A stretch of DNA of 64,000 nucleotides. It comes from Culex pipiens pallens. Lineage: Eukaryota > Arthropoda > Insecta > Diptera > Culicidae. The number at the start of each line of letters is the position of its first letter. Position 1 is the stretch's first letter. Location: assembly GCF_016801865.2 (NCBI RefSeq), contig NC_068938.1, positions 87,657,899 to 87,721,898 of the forward strand, written 5' to 3'. The translations under genes and the position numbers were made by a program. This document shows positions 36,593 through 49,433 of this stretch, one piece after another. The notes beneath the pieces were generated by a model. That model was not told where the DNA came from and did not search any database. It was given only the letters and a program-made list of their open reading frames with translations.

Positions 36593-38526
36593 GAGCAATT
36601 CTCTACCAAAACCGGAAATGGATTTTATTTGTATTTTTTGATTTGGCTCAAACTTTGTGGGGGCCTTCCCTATGACCAAAGAAGCCATTTTGCATCATTA
36701 GTTTGTCCATATAAATTTCCATACAAATTTGGCAGCTGTTCATACAAAAATGGTACGTAAATATTCGAAAATCTGTAACTTCTGAACGAATTTTTTGATC
36801 AATTTGGTGTCTTCGGCAAAGTTGTAGGTATTGTTAAGGACTATTTAGAAAAAAATTGGTACACGGAAAAAAAAATTTCCCGATTTTTTTATTAACTTTT
36901 TTTTCACAAAAACTCAAATTCCCAAAATACGTATTTTTTGATTTTCGAGATTTTTTGATATGTTTTAGGGGACAAAAATCCGCAACTTTTGAGCTATAGA
37001 GAAACATGGTCAAAAAATTTGCCGCCGAGTTATGATTTTTTGAAAAACTGGTGATTTTTGGAAAAAATCGAAATTTCATACTTAAAATTTTTTTGACCTC
37101 ATTTTTTTATGCAAAATTGAATTTGCAATCGAAAAGTACTTTACAGATTTTTTGATAAAGGGCCCCGTTTTCAAGATATAGCCACCGAAAGTTTGATTTC
37201 AGCGAAATATTTGCAGTTTTTCGATTTTTAAAAATAGTGACCATGAGTGACCATTTCTAAAAATATTTTTTTTGAAAAATTCAGAAAATTTGCTATACAA
37301 TTGTCTAAGAGACATCGAAGATTGGACCTCTGGTTGTTGAGATACAGCGGCTAAAAGAAGAAGAAACACGAAAATTGAAGTTTTCTAAGTCTCACCCAAA
37401 CAGCCCACGATTTTCTAATGACGATATCTCAGCAACTAATGGTTCAATTTTCAATGTTAATACATGAAACATTCGTGAAATTTTCCGATCTCTTCGAAAA
37501 AAATATTTTGAAAATTTTTAAATCAAGACTAACATTTCAAATGGGCATAATATTCAATGTTTGGCCCTTTTAAAATGTTAGTCTTGATTTAATTTTTTTC
37601 AAAATATTTTTTTCGAAAAGATCGGAAAATTTCACGAATGTTTCATGTATTAACATTGAAAATTGAACCATTAGTTGCTGAGATATCGTCATTAGAAAAT
37701 CGTGGGCTGTTTGGGTGAGACTTAGAAAACTTCAATTTTCGTGTTTCTTCTTCTTTTAGCCGCTGTATCTCAACAACCAGAGGTCCAATCTTCGATGTCT
37801 CTTAGACAATTTTATAGCAAATTTTCTGAATTTTTCAAAAAAAATATTTTTAGAAATGGTCACTCATGGTCACTATTTTTAAAAATCGAAAAACTGCAAA
37901 TATTTCGCTGAAATCAAACTTTCGGTGGCTATATCTTGAAAACGGGGCCCTTTATCAAAAAATCTGTAAAGTACTTTTCGATTGCAAATTCAATTTTGCA
38001 TAAAAAAATGAGGTCAAAAAAATTTTAAGTATGAAATTTCGATTTTTTCCAAAAATCACCAGTTTTTCAAAAAATCATAACTCGGCGGCAAATTTTTTGA
38101 CCATGTTTCTCTATAGCTCAAAAGTTACGGATTTTTGTCCCCTAAAACATATCAAAAAATCTCGAAAATCAAAAAATACGTATTTTGGGAATTTGAGTTT
38201 TTGTGAAAAAAAAGTTAATAAAAAAATCGGGAAATTTTTTTTTCCGTGTACCAATTTTTTTCTAAATAGTCCTTAACAATACCTACAACTTTGCCGAAGA
38301 CACCAAATTGATCAAAAAATTCGTTCAGAAGTTACAGATTTTCGAATATTTACGTACCATTTTTGTATGAACAGCTGCCAAATTTGTATGGAAATTTATA
38401 TGGACAAACTAATGATGCAAAATGGCTTCTTTGGTCATAGGGAAGGCCCCCACAAAGTTTGAGCCAAATCAAAAAATACAAAAAATAAAAATGGTCGAAA
38501 TCGGCCGGTTTTGTAGAGAATTGCTC
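36593..38526. mobile_element. Near-perfect palindromic element D2, 1.93 kb
   Basis: The ends gagcaattctctaccaaaac and gttttgtagagaattgctc are inverted, with TAAA at 36589-36592 and 38527-38530 as target duplication. The arms are about 960 bp each and meet at a loop of roughly 15 bp near 37555. Mirror-image frames at 36834-37079 (minus) and 38031-38276 (plus) encode the same 81 residues except one Ala/Thr change, so the arms are almost identical. A transcript across it would fold into a very long hairpin. No transposase is encoded. Confidence 0.95.
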
Positions 38527-38530
38527 TAAA

Positions 38531-39230
38531 ATTTCTTTTTTTTTTCCAATAACACGCAATTTTTCTTAAAAATCATAGCTCGGTTAAAACAATTTTGTCC
38601 ATACTTTTCTATGACTTAAAAGTTCCGATTTTTGTCTCCTTAAACAGATCAAAAAATTTTCTCCCTTTCAAAATTGGTCTGAAAATCAGAGGGCATTTTT
38701 TTTAATTAAAAAGTTAAATGAAAAAAGAAGTCTAATCAACTGACAACAAATAAAAATGCCTTTTTCTGCATTGATGATCATATTTAGCATTTGGGTTGGT
38801 AAAAAATGTTATGAATTTGTTTTAAATTCAAATTTACAGCACTGTAGTAATTTTTTTTCACATTACAACATATTTTCACCAATACTTCGAAATTTTGGAA
38901 ACTATTGATTGCAACAACTGGGCAGGTGAATATTATGCATTTTTAAACACCTTTTTCATGCAAATGTTAAATTCATGGCTCGTAATTTCAATTTTTATTT
39001 TTTTGCCTCCCTCCCTCGACTTTGGTCAGAGTAGAGGGACATAAACTTCAAAAAATCATCACAAAAATAGTACAATTCTACGAAAAAAAATTTAACAAGA
39101 TATATCCTAGAATAGTTACATCCAAAAATGTTATTTTTGTGCAATTTGATTTTTTTTTTGAGTTTTAAAGTGTATTAAGAGATAGTTCTTTTTATGAGAG
39201 AGTATATATTTTTACGGTCCACGGTGTAAG
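38531..39230. other. AT-rich spacer with a mini-MITE relic
   Basis: Around 39020-39045, ggtcagagtagagggacat matches the interior of the 145-bp element at 12.15 kb. The stretch just after D2 repeats D-like words (cataactt-like phrases). No gene. Confidence 0.45.
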
Positions 39231-39243
39231 AGGTAAGAAGACT

Positions 39244-39638
39244 CAAACCATCCACATCAACGACCCCCGGGTCTTTTGTGGTCTCTATTGCAAGTTTCTG
39301 CTCGAACCTAGGAGTCCAAAGGCTTGAATGGGGAGAGCACCCAAACCTCTTTCTACTCCAAGGAACCTTCCACCCCAGTGTTTGAACTGACGACCTTTGG
39401 ATTGCGAGTCCAACCGCCGCCAGCGATTCCACCGGAGTAGGCTTGGTTTGGTGTGTTGTTTGTACTTATGGCATGGAGACGACTCCTACACCTGGAATGA
39501 CTTAACAGCCTTAACAGCCAAGGCCGGGACCGACACATTTTACTTCCTCATCCGATGGAAGGTTGCAGCAGATGGGAATCGAACCCAGAATCATCCGCTT
39601 ACAAAGCGGACAGCGTAACCATTCGGCCACGCACTGCC
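39244..39638 (-). mobile_element. Dimeric tRNA-derived SINE T, copy 2
   Basis: A 13-bp direct repeat aggtaagaagact at 39231-39243 and 39639-39651 frames the unit. On the minus strand the head gives a Thr(TGT)-type cloverleaf: a gcagtgc acceptor, ggccgaatggttac, stem tccgc-tttgtaa-gcgga and ggttcgattccc. A second tRNA-like stem-loop with CGC in the anticodon position lies midway. The body is 395 bp and its 3' end is atggtttga without poly-A. Confidence 0.92.
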
Positions 39639-39651
39639 AGGTAAGAAGACT

Positions 39652-41349
39652 ATTCTGACGAAATTAGCTGTCGTGATAGCAACACCATGAAGGGCTCGAA
39701 CTAGTTTCTGCGTTAAAATCAAGCCCGCAAAATCCGACCGATTTTCCCACCGTGACCGCAAATGGTCCACTAAGCCCCTGCCCTGCAGGCAGAGTGTCAA
39801 GACTGCCTCTGTAGTGTCTCTTGTAGGAGACGAACTCCTTGATGAAAGAGCCGGATTAATACCTACGTAGACAAAGCGTACAAATTAAATGATTATGATG
39901 TACCGTGTAATGGCACTGCTCTGCCGTACACTCATCGCAGCAATAAACCAGATTAATTATGTTCCACTGTCTGATGGTTGGAGGGCGAGACTGCACTCTG
40001 TGATACATTCATGACAATAAAAAAAAAACAAGCACTCAATTATAGCTCCCCAGTAAATCCCTCCGGAGTTCGCGCCCGTGAGTTACAAGATGCGTGGGAA
40101 TCGTTTGCGTACGTGTAAATTTGTAATTCTACAAAAGCTCCCGAAGCGGTTTGTAAACGTTCAAATCCATTAGCGATACTTGGCGGTAATGAGAGGCGGC
40201 TCGCCGCGAGGGGCAATTAAAGGTTCATTCATCATTAATTTTGGGGTCTGGCGAGGATTGAGTCCAGGTCAGCAGCTCGAGTGTGACGAAAAGGGGCAAT
40301 ATTTTATTCAAAGCCGCAGTAGTGCAATTACGCGGTACGTGATTAGAGCACCAAATATGGACTTCGGGAGGTTGATTTTGGAAGGAGAGTTCCAATTTGG
40401 TGATGTAACCATGAATCAGGTGTCGGAAGGGTGGTCCTTTCTTGAAAGTCTACCGGATGTTCTAATGAGGTTAGATAACCAAGGACACGTACAAGGTGGC
40501 CGGAAATTATATCAGCCAATTGCGGTAAAGACTGTATTTATAGAAAGGGGGCAAGTGGTCTTTCTACGAGAGCAATGAGGAAGATATGACGATACATGGA
40601 TTCAGTTGGCATTCTGCCTAATACCGACACTTTGTGGATAGGCTTTTCTTGAGATTGTTGTTGTATAAGCTGAAACATCCATTGATCTATGCACAGAAGA
40701 ATGGCTCGATATCGCCGACTGAACCACAAGGTATCCTCGGTTGCATTTAGACCACGAGTCTTCATCCAGAAACGGTAACATTCACTTAGAGTTAGTATGA
40801 ATATTTGGATTATTACAAAACGTCTTTATGGCAAATGTAGTCAATTTAATCGTACTTTTAATATTCTAATCCCCTTAAACTACTCCTTCATGATGGCATA
40901 GCGTCACTTCCAAACGATTGCCCACATGAAAACCAATACGCGATGCGCTGCCCTTCTCCTGAAAATCAATCAGCCATTCATTTTCCTCACAAATCACCAC
41001 CTGAATGGCTGCGCTAATGCGATACAAAACTATCCACTCAACCGTATGAAATGCACTCTCTCTGCCCCAACTTCACAGCGAGAGCTGGGTTTTTTTCAAA
41101 GTTCACCGCTAAATATCAGAATATTTATTGCTAATACTGGCTCCCACTTTATAAAGCTTTATGGCGATTCGAGCGCTATAAACGAATATTTATCTCTCGT
41201 TGGCCATTCGGCGTGGGGTTTGGGATGCTGGTTGAACTTTTTTTTATGTTTCGTTTTCGCTACCAAAAGTTAGTTGTGAGGGGAAGCAAGTCCGCCTACA
41301 AAGTACGAAACCAACTTTTTAAGATTTTTATTTATTTTCAATATACTTA
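39652..41349. other. Single-copy island with an unassigned 132-codon frame
   Basis: The frame at 40180-40578 (plus) is the longest non-repeat frame here and has a fairly even amino acid composition, but no domain I recognise, no splice context and no clear start context. Other short frames overlap it on both strands. I leave it uncalled. The rest is unique sequence. Confidence 0.4.
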
Positions 41350-41357
41350 CCGTACAC

Positions 41358-42449
41358 TAGAGGTGGGCAAAAAAAGAGCGAGCCGCTCAAAGAGCCGGTT
41401 CATTAAAAAGAGCGAACGAACCATGGCTCACAAAAAAAGAACCGCGGTTCTTTTTTAAACTCCGGTCTTTTGAAAGAATCGTTCCAAAATGGTCCAAGTT
41501 TTAAAATTAACTTGTTATAAATATAATTTATTGAATTTGTAACAAATTTGTATTTGTAAAATTTGTTTTTGAGAATTGAAAATACAATTTCAAATATTTC
41601 AATGATTGTAAAAAAGTACTTTTCAAGTACTTTAAAATTAAAACGGCATGTTAATGAGGAGCTATTTTCAGAGCTGAATCGTCATATTTCATTGGGGAGT
41701 CTATAGCAACTTTCTCATCAATATATATTGAAAGACTCTCAATAGCATTGATGTCAATCTTTGAACACCACTTAAAAGTTTTCAAGCATATATATTCAGT
41801 TTCCTGCTGTTTTTTTTAAATTTCAAAAGTATATGAATTTTTAAAACAAAACGAAGAAACTTTTAATTGTATTCATCGTACATCAAAGTATTACCCGAAT
41901 ACAAATTTGAGCATTTAAATTTGCTTAACTTGTAAATTATTATCAAAAATCTACTAAATAGCTTAGAGATTTAGGAAAAAATAATTCCTCCTGCCCGAAT
42001 AAACTTCAGCGTTTATAAACATTATCGATCAAATCAGAATGTAGAAAAGAGTTAACAGAATATTTTCTTTTAATAAAATATCAGCATAAGTTTAATGTTC
42101 GCAGAAATAAACGCCATTTTAAAATTAATAGCAATTTCTTCAAAGTCCTAGATTTAAGTTTGGATGCAATTCAATCATTCAAACGTTAAGGTTCAAGTAG
42201 AAATTTTGACATAGAGATCGCCAAGACCTATGATTTTTTAAGGGCATCTTTTCATTTTTAGTTATTTTTTTTAAATAATTTATATAAATCCAATGTGAAA
42301 TAGCTTTAAAAATCACATCATTCTTAAAAAATATCCTTTTTTATCTATATTTTGAAAAAGAGCGAAAGAGCCGTTCAAAAGAGCGGCTCTTTTTAAAGAG
42401 CGAACGAAAATGAGCGGCTCCTAAAAAAGAGCGATTTTGCCCACCTCTA
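41358..42449. mobile_element. Non-autonomous hAT-type element, 1.09 kb
   Basis: The ends tagaggtgggca and tgcccacctcta are perfect inverted repeats, with ccgtacac duplicated at 41350-41357 and 42450-42457. Next to both ends is a dense set of gagc/gctc words (agagccgctc, aagagcgaac), the subterminal repeats expected of hAT elements. The interior is AT-rich, with no transposase. Confidence 0.93.
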
Positions 42450-42457
42450 CCGTACAC

Positions 42458-43459
42458 AAACACATTTTGTGCAAAAGTATCAAGCCACTCCATTGAATTA
42501 TTTCAACTGCTATCTAGTAATGGAGGTGCATGATAAACCGTAAAATCTGTCAGATCTTCGATAATTTGGACTATTGGTAAGAGATTTTGATAACGCATCC
42601 TTCTCCCAACAGATGATCCAGAATTTTCTGATAAATGTATTCCTTTTTGAAGGTTAGAGTTAAAATGACCACTAATAAGAAAACCAAAAAATGATAATAA
42701 GAGAATTACACAACAGAAAACGCTTAAATTCAGTAAAATTATAATGAATTTTCATCAACTGAAATTTTAGTAAATAATACACTAATTTAGATTTTACTGA
42801 AAAGGGTCTTCAAGCCCTATGTAAATTTTCATGTGCAATGTTTAAAAACATGATTAAAAACTATTTCTGATCACATCCATTCATTTTAATGAAAAAAATG
42901 ACAAGACAACATTTTTTCGATGAATCAACTATGGTACAAGGGGACCACGAACTGTCAAGTAGGACATTATCTGTCAAGAAGGTCCGCGAAGTCAACTTTT
43001 AAAAATTCCACATTAAATCCTTTGCGAACGTACAAAGGCACACTTTACTCAGAAAAATATTCTTTGTCGGTGTGAACAATAATATCACAAATTTTGGCAT
43101 AACTTTTGGACCTAATTCTCAGTTTTCTGACATTTGTCTCTTTGACAGATAGCTAACAGAAATTTCAGTAAAATAATTTGATTAAATATATTTCCAGTAC
43201 CGTTATTCATACATTTATTTAATCAACCATCCAAACCTCAAAAATAGGTGCTTAGCATCTAAAAATCACAATACAAAATTTAAAAAAACACATTTGAAAG
43301 CGGATTTTCTCTCGTCAGCATCCAAACAATAAGTTATCAGTGACATTTCAGTTTGACAGAAATGCAGTTACTGATTTTTTAGCAATGTTTTTGTTCATTG
43401 CCGAATTTCAGCAAAAGTGATGATTACTGAATCGCATTTAGTTATTTATTTTACTAAAA
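42458..43459. other. Spacer with dispersed repeat Q
   Basis: At about 42815-43110 a block (gacaagacaacattttttcga, atcaactatgg, gtcaagaaggtccgcga, cgtacaaagg) recurs near 61715-62045 and partly near 44270-44390. No ends were defined. A weak satellite-like phrase (gtcagatcttcgataatttg) is at 42549. Confidence 0.55.
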
Positions 43460-43468
43460 TGGCAATCC

Positions 43469-43867
43469 GTGGCAGTGCATGGCCGAATGGTTACGCTGTC
43501 CGCTTTGTAAGCGGATGATTCTGGGTTCGATTCCCATCCGCTGCAACTTTCCATCGAATTAGGAAGTAAAATGTCGGTCCCGGCCTTGGTTGTTAGGCCG
43601 TTAAGTCATTCCAGGTGTAGGAGTCGTCTCCATGCCATAAATACAAACAACACACCAAACCAAGCCTACTCCGGTAGAATCGCTGGCGGCGGTTGGACTC
43701 GCAATCCGAAGGTCGTCAGTTCAAACACTGGGGTGGAAGGTTCCTTGGAGTAGAAAGAGGTTTGGGTGCTCTCTCCATTCAAGCCTTCGGACTCCTAGGT
43801 TCTAGCAGAAACTTGCAATAGAGACCACAAAAGACCCGGGGTCGTTAATGTGGATGGTTTGATTTTT
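43469..43867 (+). mobile_element. Dimeric tRNA-derived SINE T, copy 3
   Basis: The direct repeat tggcaatcc at 43460-43468 and 43868-43876 defines a 399-bp body. The head forms a Thr(TGT)-like cloverleaf with a five-pair anticodon stem and T loop ttcgatt. The internal second stem-loop has actcgcaatcc. Together with the other copies this gives a reliable consensus for the family. Confidence 0.93.
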
Positions 43868-44017
43868 TGGCAATCCAAAATTTGCTGTTTAGGTCCCAGA
43901 AAAGCCAAAAACATGCTGTTGAAAACATTTTATAACAAGGTAGCAAAATTTAAATGTTTTTGATAATTAAGTAAAATTTTTAGATTCTTAATGTTATTTT
44001 TTTAAATTCACCTAAAT

Positions 44018-44099
44018 CAGCGATTCTCAACGGGGATACCGAGCCTACTTGATTTAGATGGCAGGGGGTACCGGCGTAGAAGAAGGTTGAGAATAGCTG
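44018..44099. mobile_element. 82-bp hAT-type micro-MITE
   Basis: The ends cagcgattctcaac and gttgagaatagctg are imperfect inverted repeats. The 8-bp repeat acctaaat lies at 44010-44017 and 44100-44107. Only about 55 bp lie between the inverted ends, so this is close to the minimum a hAT transposase could mobilise. Confidence 0.85.
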
Positions 44100-44269
44100 A
44101 CCTAAATCATTCGTAAGAGGCATCAGGGCTCAACCTTCTTATAACTTGAACTCCTTGCATTGCAATTTTAGTAGGCCGGTACATCTGTATGTAAAAACAC
44201 AACATTTAAGATTTGAACCCTCGTTGCTAAGACAAATACAGAAAAATAAATACAGTCTCATAATAAATT

Positions 44270-44390
44270 GACAAGACAACATTTTTTTGATGGATCAACT
44301 ATGGCCCCCTTGGAAAGAGCTGTCAAAAAGAGCCGCATCACAAATTTAAGCTTCCTTTTAGGACCAAATTGCTCTGAGTGCTGACCAGTT
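44270..44390. mobile_element. Fragment of dispersed repeat Q
   Basis: Shares gacaagacaacattttttt, atggatcaactatgg and a ttaagcttccttttaggac-like stretch with the Q block at 61.8-62.05 kb. Partial copy with no ends. Confidence 0.55.
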
Positions 44391-44399
44391 TCCATTTTC

Positions 44400-45420
44400 A
44401 TATTTAAAAAAAACTATTTTTTTACCTCATACGTCAAAATCAGTTGTAACAGTCCAAGTTAATAGGGGGATGGTGGTGAGTCTCTAAAATCTCTAAAATC
44501 CTTGGACGTAGCAAACCCAAATGTTCTGCTTTATATAAACATTGATTTAAATGAACAGTTTTTAAATAAAATAAATTGTCACCAATTCGGTTTGCAAATG
44601 ACTTCCAACGAAAGACAAAAATCCAGGAAAATTTAATTACAAAAGCATTGCTGGAAAATCCATCAAAAGGTTTCAAGTTTCCAATTAACAAAATGCCAAA
44701 CGCCGTTACAGATTCCACGAACCACCGGGAACGTACCCTGTTCTTTTGGGCCACCCCTTACAGCAGCGATGGCAATTAAATCGTTCTTCCCCTCATTTGC
44801 AGCAAACTTCCTGGAAGCCATAAAATTTCGCCGCCTCTTCAAACGGCGTTTTCAAAAACCAATTGACACCAGCATTAGGAAAACATGTTTCCTCGCAGCA
44901 GTGGTGTGAGGATGGTGGTGCGCCCCATGAAAACCAAGAAACGAAAAGGTTTTCCAAAGGACGCAATCACCCACCACCCACACTTTTATCAACACATTTG
45001 CTTTCACTTTCGGCAAAATAGATAAGCCGATTCACTGGAGCAACTTAGCACTAATTGATTTTTCTAATAAGTCTCTGTGTTGGTGTGTCCTGTTTAGTTG
45101 TTTGTGTGCATTTCTGTTAAGGTGACACTGCTTCTCTAACATTGGTTCAAAGCTCAGCGTCGCCGGATGTCATTTGTTATCGTCGCTGTCCAGCCCCGTA
45201 CAGCAGAGTGTGTGTGAGTGTGTTCTCGAATATACACAACTCTACACATACACACACACACACAACATTCTGTCACGCTAGCCACAGTCATCCGTCGTAC
45301 GTGAGATGGTGGCGCGTCCAACGTCAGGAGGTGGTAAGGTTTGATACACGTGTGACGGATCGCGCGACCTGCCAAAAATGATGATGAAGATTGCTAAGGA
45401 ACTGAAGTAGGGTGGTTCTT
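44400..45420. other. Single-copy island, no supported gene
   Basis: Moderate-GC unique sequence with a CA run near 45245-45262. Short frames on both strands have no recognisable domain. Possible intronic or regulatory DNA. Confidence 0.4.
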
Positions 45421-45694
45421 GCAATTTGATTTCGTTTATTCGATATACTAGCAAAAAATCATTTTAAATAATCGAGGCAATGCGAAAATTATAAATCGCA
45501 AACACACAAGAGATTTACTGAGTTTATTCACTGAATAAATAAGAGAAATGCTAAATCAAAATAACGTTTTAGAACTATTGGAAGAAATTTATTTTTGCAA
45601 TTTTAGAAAACAACTTTTGAAATGTATGTTTTAAATTGAACGTTACACTCAAATGTATGCTGAAATAATTTCTTTTGTAAAATGGTGATATAAA

Positions 45695-46025
45695 CGGTGA
45701 GTGCTGAAAAATAAATTTTTGTACTACTTTTCGATACAAATGTTGAAAAGTTGAACTTTTCAGCACTCAACATAATACTGAAACAAGTTGTGAAAACAAG
45801 ATTTTTTCAGCACGAGTCGTACATTTAAACGACGTGTGCTGAAAAAATCAAGTTTTGCAACGAGTTGCTTACATAATTTATTGCAATTCCAAAAAACACT
45901 TTTTGAATGGAATTTTATGACAAACATTCATGTGTTAAGTCAATTCACCGTTAAAAACAAAACAAGTTCAACTTTTCAGCACCCATTTTAGTGCTGAAGA
46001 GAAGGAATATTCAGCACATTATTAA
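45695..46025. repeat. Cluster of ttttcagcac motifs in both orientations
   Basis: The word gtgctgaaaa or its inverse ttttcagcac occurs near 45700, 45761, 45806, 45837 and 45974, with shorter variants near 45991 and 46013. Pairs 45700/45761 and 45806/45837 form small hairpins. This looks like a decayed MITE built from one 10-bp word. Confidence 0.6.
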
Positions 46026-46252
46026 TTTTCAAATCTGTTATTTTCAATAGTTAAAAGTATGCCGTTTCGTTTCTCCAGAAGAACAGGAAAAGTTGACAGT
46101 TTACAGCGGGACTGCAACAAAAAAATTTCAGTGCTTTTATTTCTGGCGATGAAAAGTAGGCCGTTTCGTCATTTGAGAGTGACAGGAAAATTTTGATTTT
46201 TCAGGTTTTTTTTCATAATTTTTTATCAAGATCTCAATAGTCATTTTTTATA

Positions 46253-46300
46253 GAGGCTTCATCCATAAAGTACGTCACACTAAAATCAGCCATAATGTTT
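46253..46300. mobile_element. Terminal fragment of element M family
   Basis: cttcatccataaagtacgtc matches the ends of element M at 62.87-63.58 kb. Only one end is seen. Confidence 0.55.
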
Positions 46301-46784
46301 ACTACAAGTCGAGATATGAGCAATCTGATACAATACATTTTGGGGGGAAATCATTCAATTATGTTCCAACAGTGCGAGCGGAAGGTTGTGTTTGTTTGCA
46401 GAGTGAAAAAAAAACAGGATTGTGCATGCAAAAATAGTGATTGATCGGACTTAGCAAGCGGTGGAGGGTCATAAATGTTCAAATGATTTCTTATTCTACT
46501 CATTTTTCTTTATCTTACCATTACCTCATAACATTTATGATCAAATGGCATAAACTAACGACATTTATCAAAAAATCAAGAGGACCATCTGGAACATTTG
46601 CATTTTAAATTTTTGCTATTTTTTACAGCTTCCTGTAATCATTTTGATTATATTTATTATATTTGTTATTTATTATAATTACAAAACTATATGTTTATTA
46701 GATAATACACTACAGACTGACACTTACACATACAAACTTCCAAAACTTTTTATACATTACGCAATCAACCATTTTCATCGGCCC

Positions 46785-47068
46785 GATGAAATTCCCCTAA
46801 CCCCCATTCCAAACCTCTCAAAAACATTCCGTTCACTTTTAAAAGTCGCATGGGTTTCCTGCACTTTTGCCACTAGTGAACAACAAAAACATCCCCTCCC
46901 AAATCCCCACTGGACTGTATTGGCGTAGCCTTGGAGCACAGCGTGGAAATTTACGTTCTTAGATATTTTTGGTTGTACAGGGCAACAATCAAAATGTCTA
47001 AGAAGATTGAATTGACCATTGTAGCACACCCTACGGCGTGGTGCAGACCCGTTATGCTATGCTATGCT
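46785..47068 (+). mobile_element. 3' fragment of an ATGCT-tailed retroposon
   Basis: The segment ends in atgctatgctatgcta at about 47053-47068, the same tail as the retroposon at 18.3-19.2 kb. The preceding gtagccttggagcac and cacaccctacggcgtgg stretches look like a 3' untranslated region. The left limit is uncertain and no target duplication was found. Confidence 0.5.
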
Positions 47069-48060
47069 AAATATTTTTGATTAGTCAATTTTATTATCCA
47101 ATTGTATTTTCCAAATCAAACCTGTGTCGAAACCGTTTTTTACCTGAAATCCCTTTGGCATTTACATCAATGTTCAGGTTGTGTCAAGATAGCACGACAA
47201 GATTGAAACTTCTTTCATATGAAGAGAGACAACAATGCACTGTTTTTTTTTTGGTTTTTATCAAATATCTCAAAATTGAAATCGAATTTTGGGGATCTGT
47301 GAAAGTCAAGAGGTGAGGCAGTGTAAGCTGCACAGAATGGCGTTCTTAACTAAATTTGGACCAAAATGCAGGTAAGACAAGCAAGGGTCCTGATTGCTCC
47401 AAAGCGACTCAGTTACTCGCGAGCACAATTCGAGCACGGAGAGACTGTGCCCAGAAATTTTAACAATTAAAATTGTTGATTTTACTTTCGTAAATTTTAA
47501 CAAAAACGTACTTGTTACTGCCAATATTCCGTTAAAATAACTAAAATTCAGTATTTATTTAATAACCTGTTTGTTGAAAATGCTAGAAAAAGCTAATAGA
47601 TTTCCCGAACTCGAATGAACGTGCTCGACTGTTAGCTTTTGTTTTAGGAAAATCAAAAATTTTGTTGGTTGAATATAATTTACATTTGGTTGAATATTTA
47701 GAAGATAAACTTGGGTTTGTTTACATTAGAGAGCCTATATGGAGAGGCGAAATGTCACTCTCAGGGTTCCAATCGAACTGTCAAATCGGGGTTCCAATCG
47801 AGCAACAAGAACATGCAAGAACAAGGTTGGAATCGATTTGAAATTATTTTTGCAAAAAAACGAGACTTATAACAATTACAAGTATTGTAAAACTGTTTTT
47901 GATAATAATCTGGTAGTTTTCATTATGTTTGTGCTTGTTCGGTACAAGAAAAGTGCCAACACCAAAGAAAAACTACAAGTTTTTCAACCTTAAATTTGAA
48001 TGACTTTGGGTGTTTGAAATTTCTCCCAGAACATTTCATTTCCCTATGTAGGTCCCTAGT
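47069..48060. other. Spacer upstream of a candidate promoter
   Basis: Mostly unique sequence. The phrase gggttccaatcga is repeated near 47764 and 47789. No gene or element end was seen. Confidence 0.4.
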
Positions 48061-48069
48061 TTACATCTG

Positions 48070-48104
48070 TCATTTGAAGTCAGGATTCGAACGAGAGCGG
48101 TCGG
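48070..48104 (+). promoter_or_regulatory. Candidate Inr/DPE core promoter
   Basis: tcattt at 48070-48075 fits the insect initiator TCAKTY with A+1 at 48072. ggtcg at 48099-48103 falls exactly at +28 to +32 and fits the downstream promoter element RGWYV, and G is present at +24. A partial MTE-like cgaacgagagc precedes it. There is no TATA box at the expected place, as is usual for DPE promoters. Spacing is critical for this class and is exact here. It is still a motif match only. Confidence 0.5.
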
Positions 48105-49013
48105 TTTGTTGAGTTTGTGTTGTTAATTGTGAAGTAAGAGGATGTGAAAGGTGAAAATTACACTATTTGGCTAAGTTGAAGTGGCAAATCGAAGTGCACA
48201 CTGCTGCAACTGTGAAGGTGGAATTGGTGAGTAAGTTTGTTGATGATTTCTTTGCAGGTGATAAACTATGAATAGCAAAACGAGGACATTCGCAATGGGG
48301 ACCTCTGATGCGAGGGGACTTTATGATAATGTTTGGAGGAAAGAGAGGGGCAGTGGAAGGAAGAGGCGGGCCAACTCTTGCACGACAATACTTGCACGGG
48401 CAAATTTAACAAAATGTTGGTTAATCTAAGTAAGTATGGGTTTAATTTTACACAACAATTTATCTATTGTGTTTTTAATTAGAAAACTGAATCACCAGGA
48501 ACCTTCGTGCTTACGATGGATATTTCAGAATCATCAACCATAAAATACATGGAAATGCGTACACATTATATCAAAATAAAAATTCGATGGTGGGAAATGT
48601 CTAAAAAAATAAAATATATAAAAGATATAAAAAAGAAGATATTAATATTTTAAAAATGCTGTTGAAAAAGACTGGTAAGTAAAACTCAAAATATTGTTTT
48701 CAGGAATCGGAGTACGTTAAATAAATTGAATCAAATGCAATGAAAGTATGTTGCCAAAAGTAGTTGTTAAATTAGTGCAAACTGGGTAAGTAGCATTATT
48801 GATATTTCTTGTTTATAATTACATTTATGAACGTTCCTTTTATCAGTTTAGAGCCGGAATTAATTTTTTTATTAGATTAATAATAAATTTCATATGTCTA
48901 TTTGCAGCAAAAGGTTCACCTTGGTGTAAATTCTGTGTCCAACCTCAAGAAAAATAACTAAACATGAGACCGTTGTAGATGATGACGACTTATCGGATGA
49001 TTTCTCAGTGATG
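48072..49013 (+). ncRNA. Candidate spliced transcript with alternating strong splice sites
   Basis: Downstream of the promoter candidate, donors and acceptors alternate without exception: donor 48227 (gtgagt), acceptor 48257, donor 48430, acceptor 48482, donor 48675, acceptor 48703, donor 48786, acceptor 48907, donor 49014. The last four donors are all gtaagt. The implied introns are 31, 53, 29 and 122 nt. The 53- and 122-nt ones are normal for an insect; the two near 30 are below the usual minimum, so some sites may be alternative. Frames are repeatedly stopped, so a non-coding or decayed transcript is more likely than a long protein. Confidence 0.4.
48268..48429 (+). CDS. Short unassigned frame in the candidate transcript, 53 aa
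   Basis: The frame from ATG at 48268 (MNSKTRTFAMGTSDARG at its start) reaches a TAA at 48427-48429, directly abutting the gtaagt donor at 48430. The next candidate exon, 48483-48653, is open in the continuing phase for 56 codons and lysine-rich. I recognise no family. The amino half is basic (several Arg/Lys runs). It may be a chance frame, a small peptide, or the remains of a longer coding region whose junction codon became a stop. Confidence 0.2.
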   Translation: MNSKTRTFAMGTSDARGLYDNVWRKERGSGRKRRANSCTTILARANLTKCWLI

Positions 49014-49019
49014 GTAAGT

Positions 49020-49433
49020 GAATACAACACTTAATTGTATACAACATAATAAAAATATAAGCTTAAAACTTGGTGAAATTTTTGCTCGGTTTCTACTTTT
49101 AAGGAATTTACGAGAAATTAAACATATTTTTTGAACATGTTTAACAAAATTTGTAAAATGCTTTTTTTATTATATTTTTTTTAAAACATTAATCAAACAT
49201 AACATGTTTTATAATAACAATTAAAAAAATACAAATAAGTACAAGTACAACAAGTTAATTTGTGAGGCATTATTACAAAATTTACTGCAAATTAAATAAA
49301 AATATTGCTAACTACAGCTAATTACTGACTACATGTACGAATATTTTTCTGTATTCAAGTAAGACATTAGTTAAAAATATAGCTAGAAATTCGGCCCAGC
49401 CTGTATCGTTAAATAATTAAAGAAAATATATTG
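49020..49433. other. AT-rich spacer, nothing recognised
   Basis: Very AT-rich sequence between the candidate transcript and B2. No feature seen. If the transcript is real it would be intronic to the donor at 49014. Confidence 0.4.
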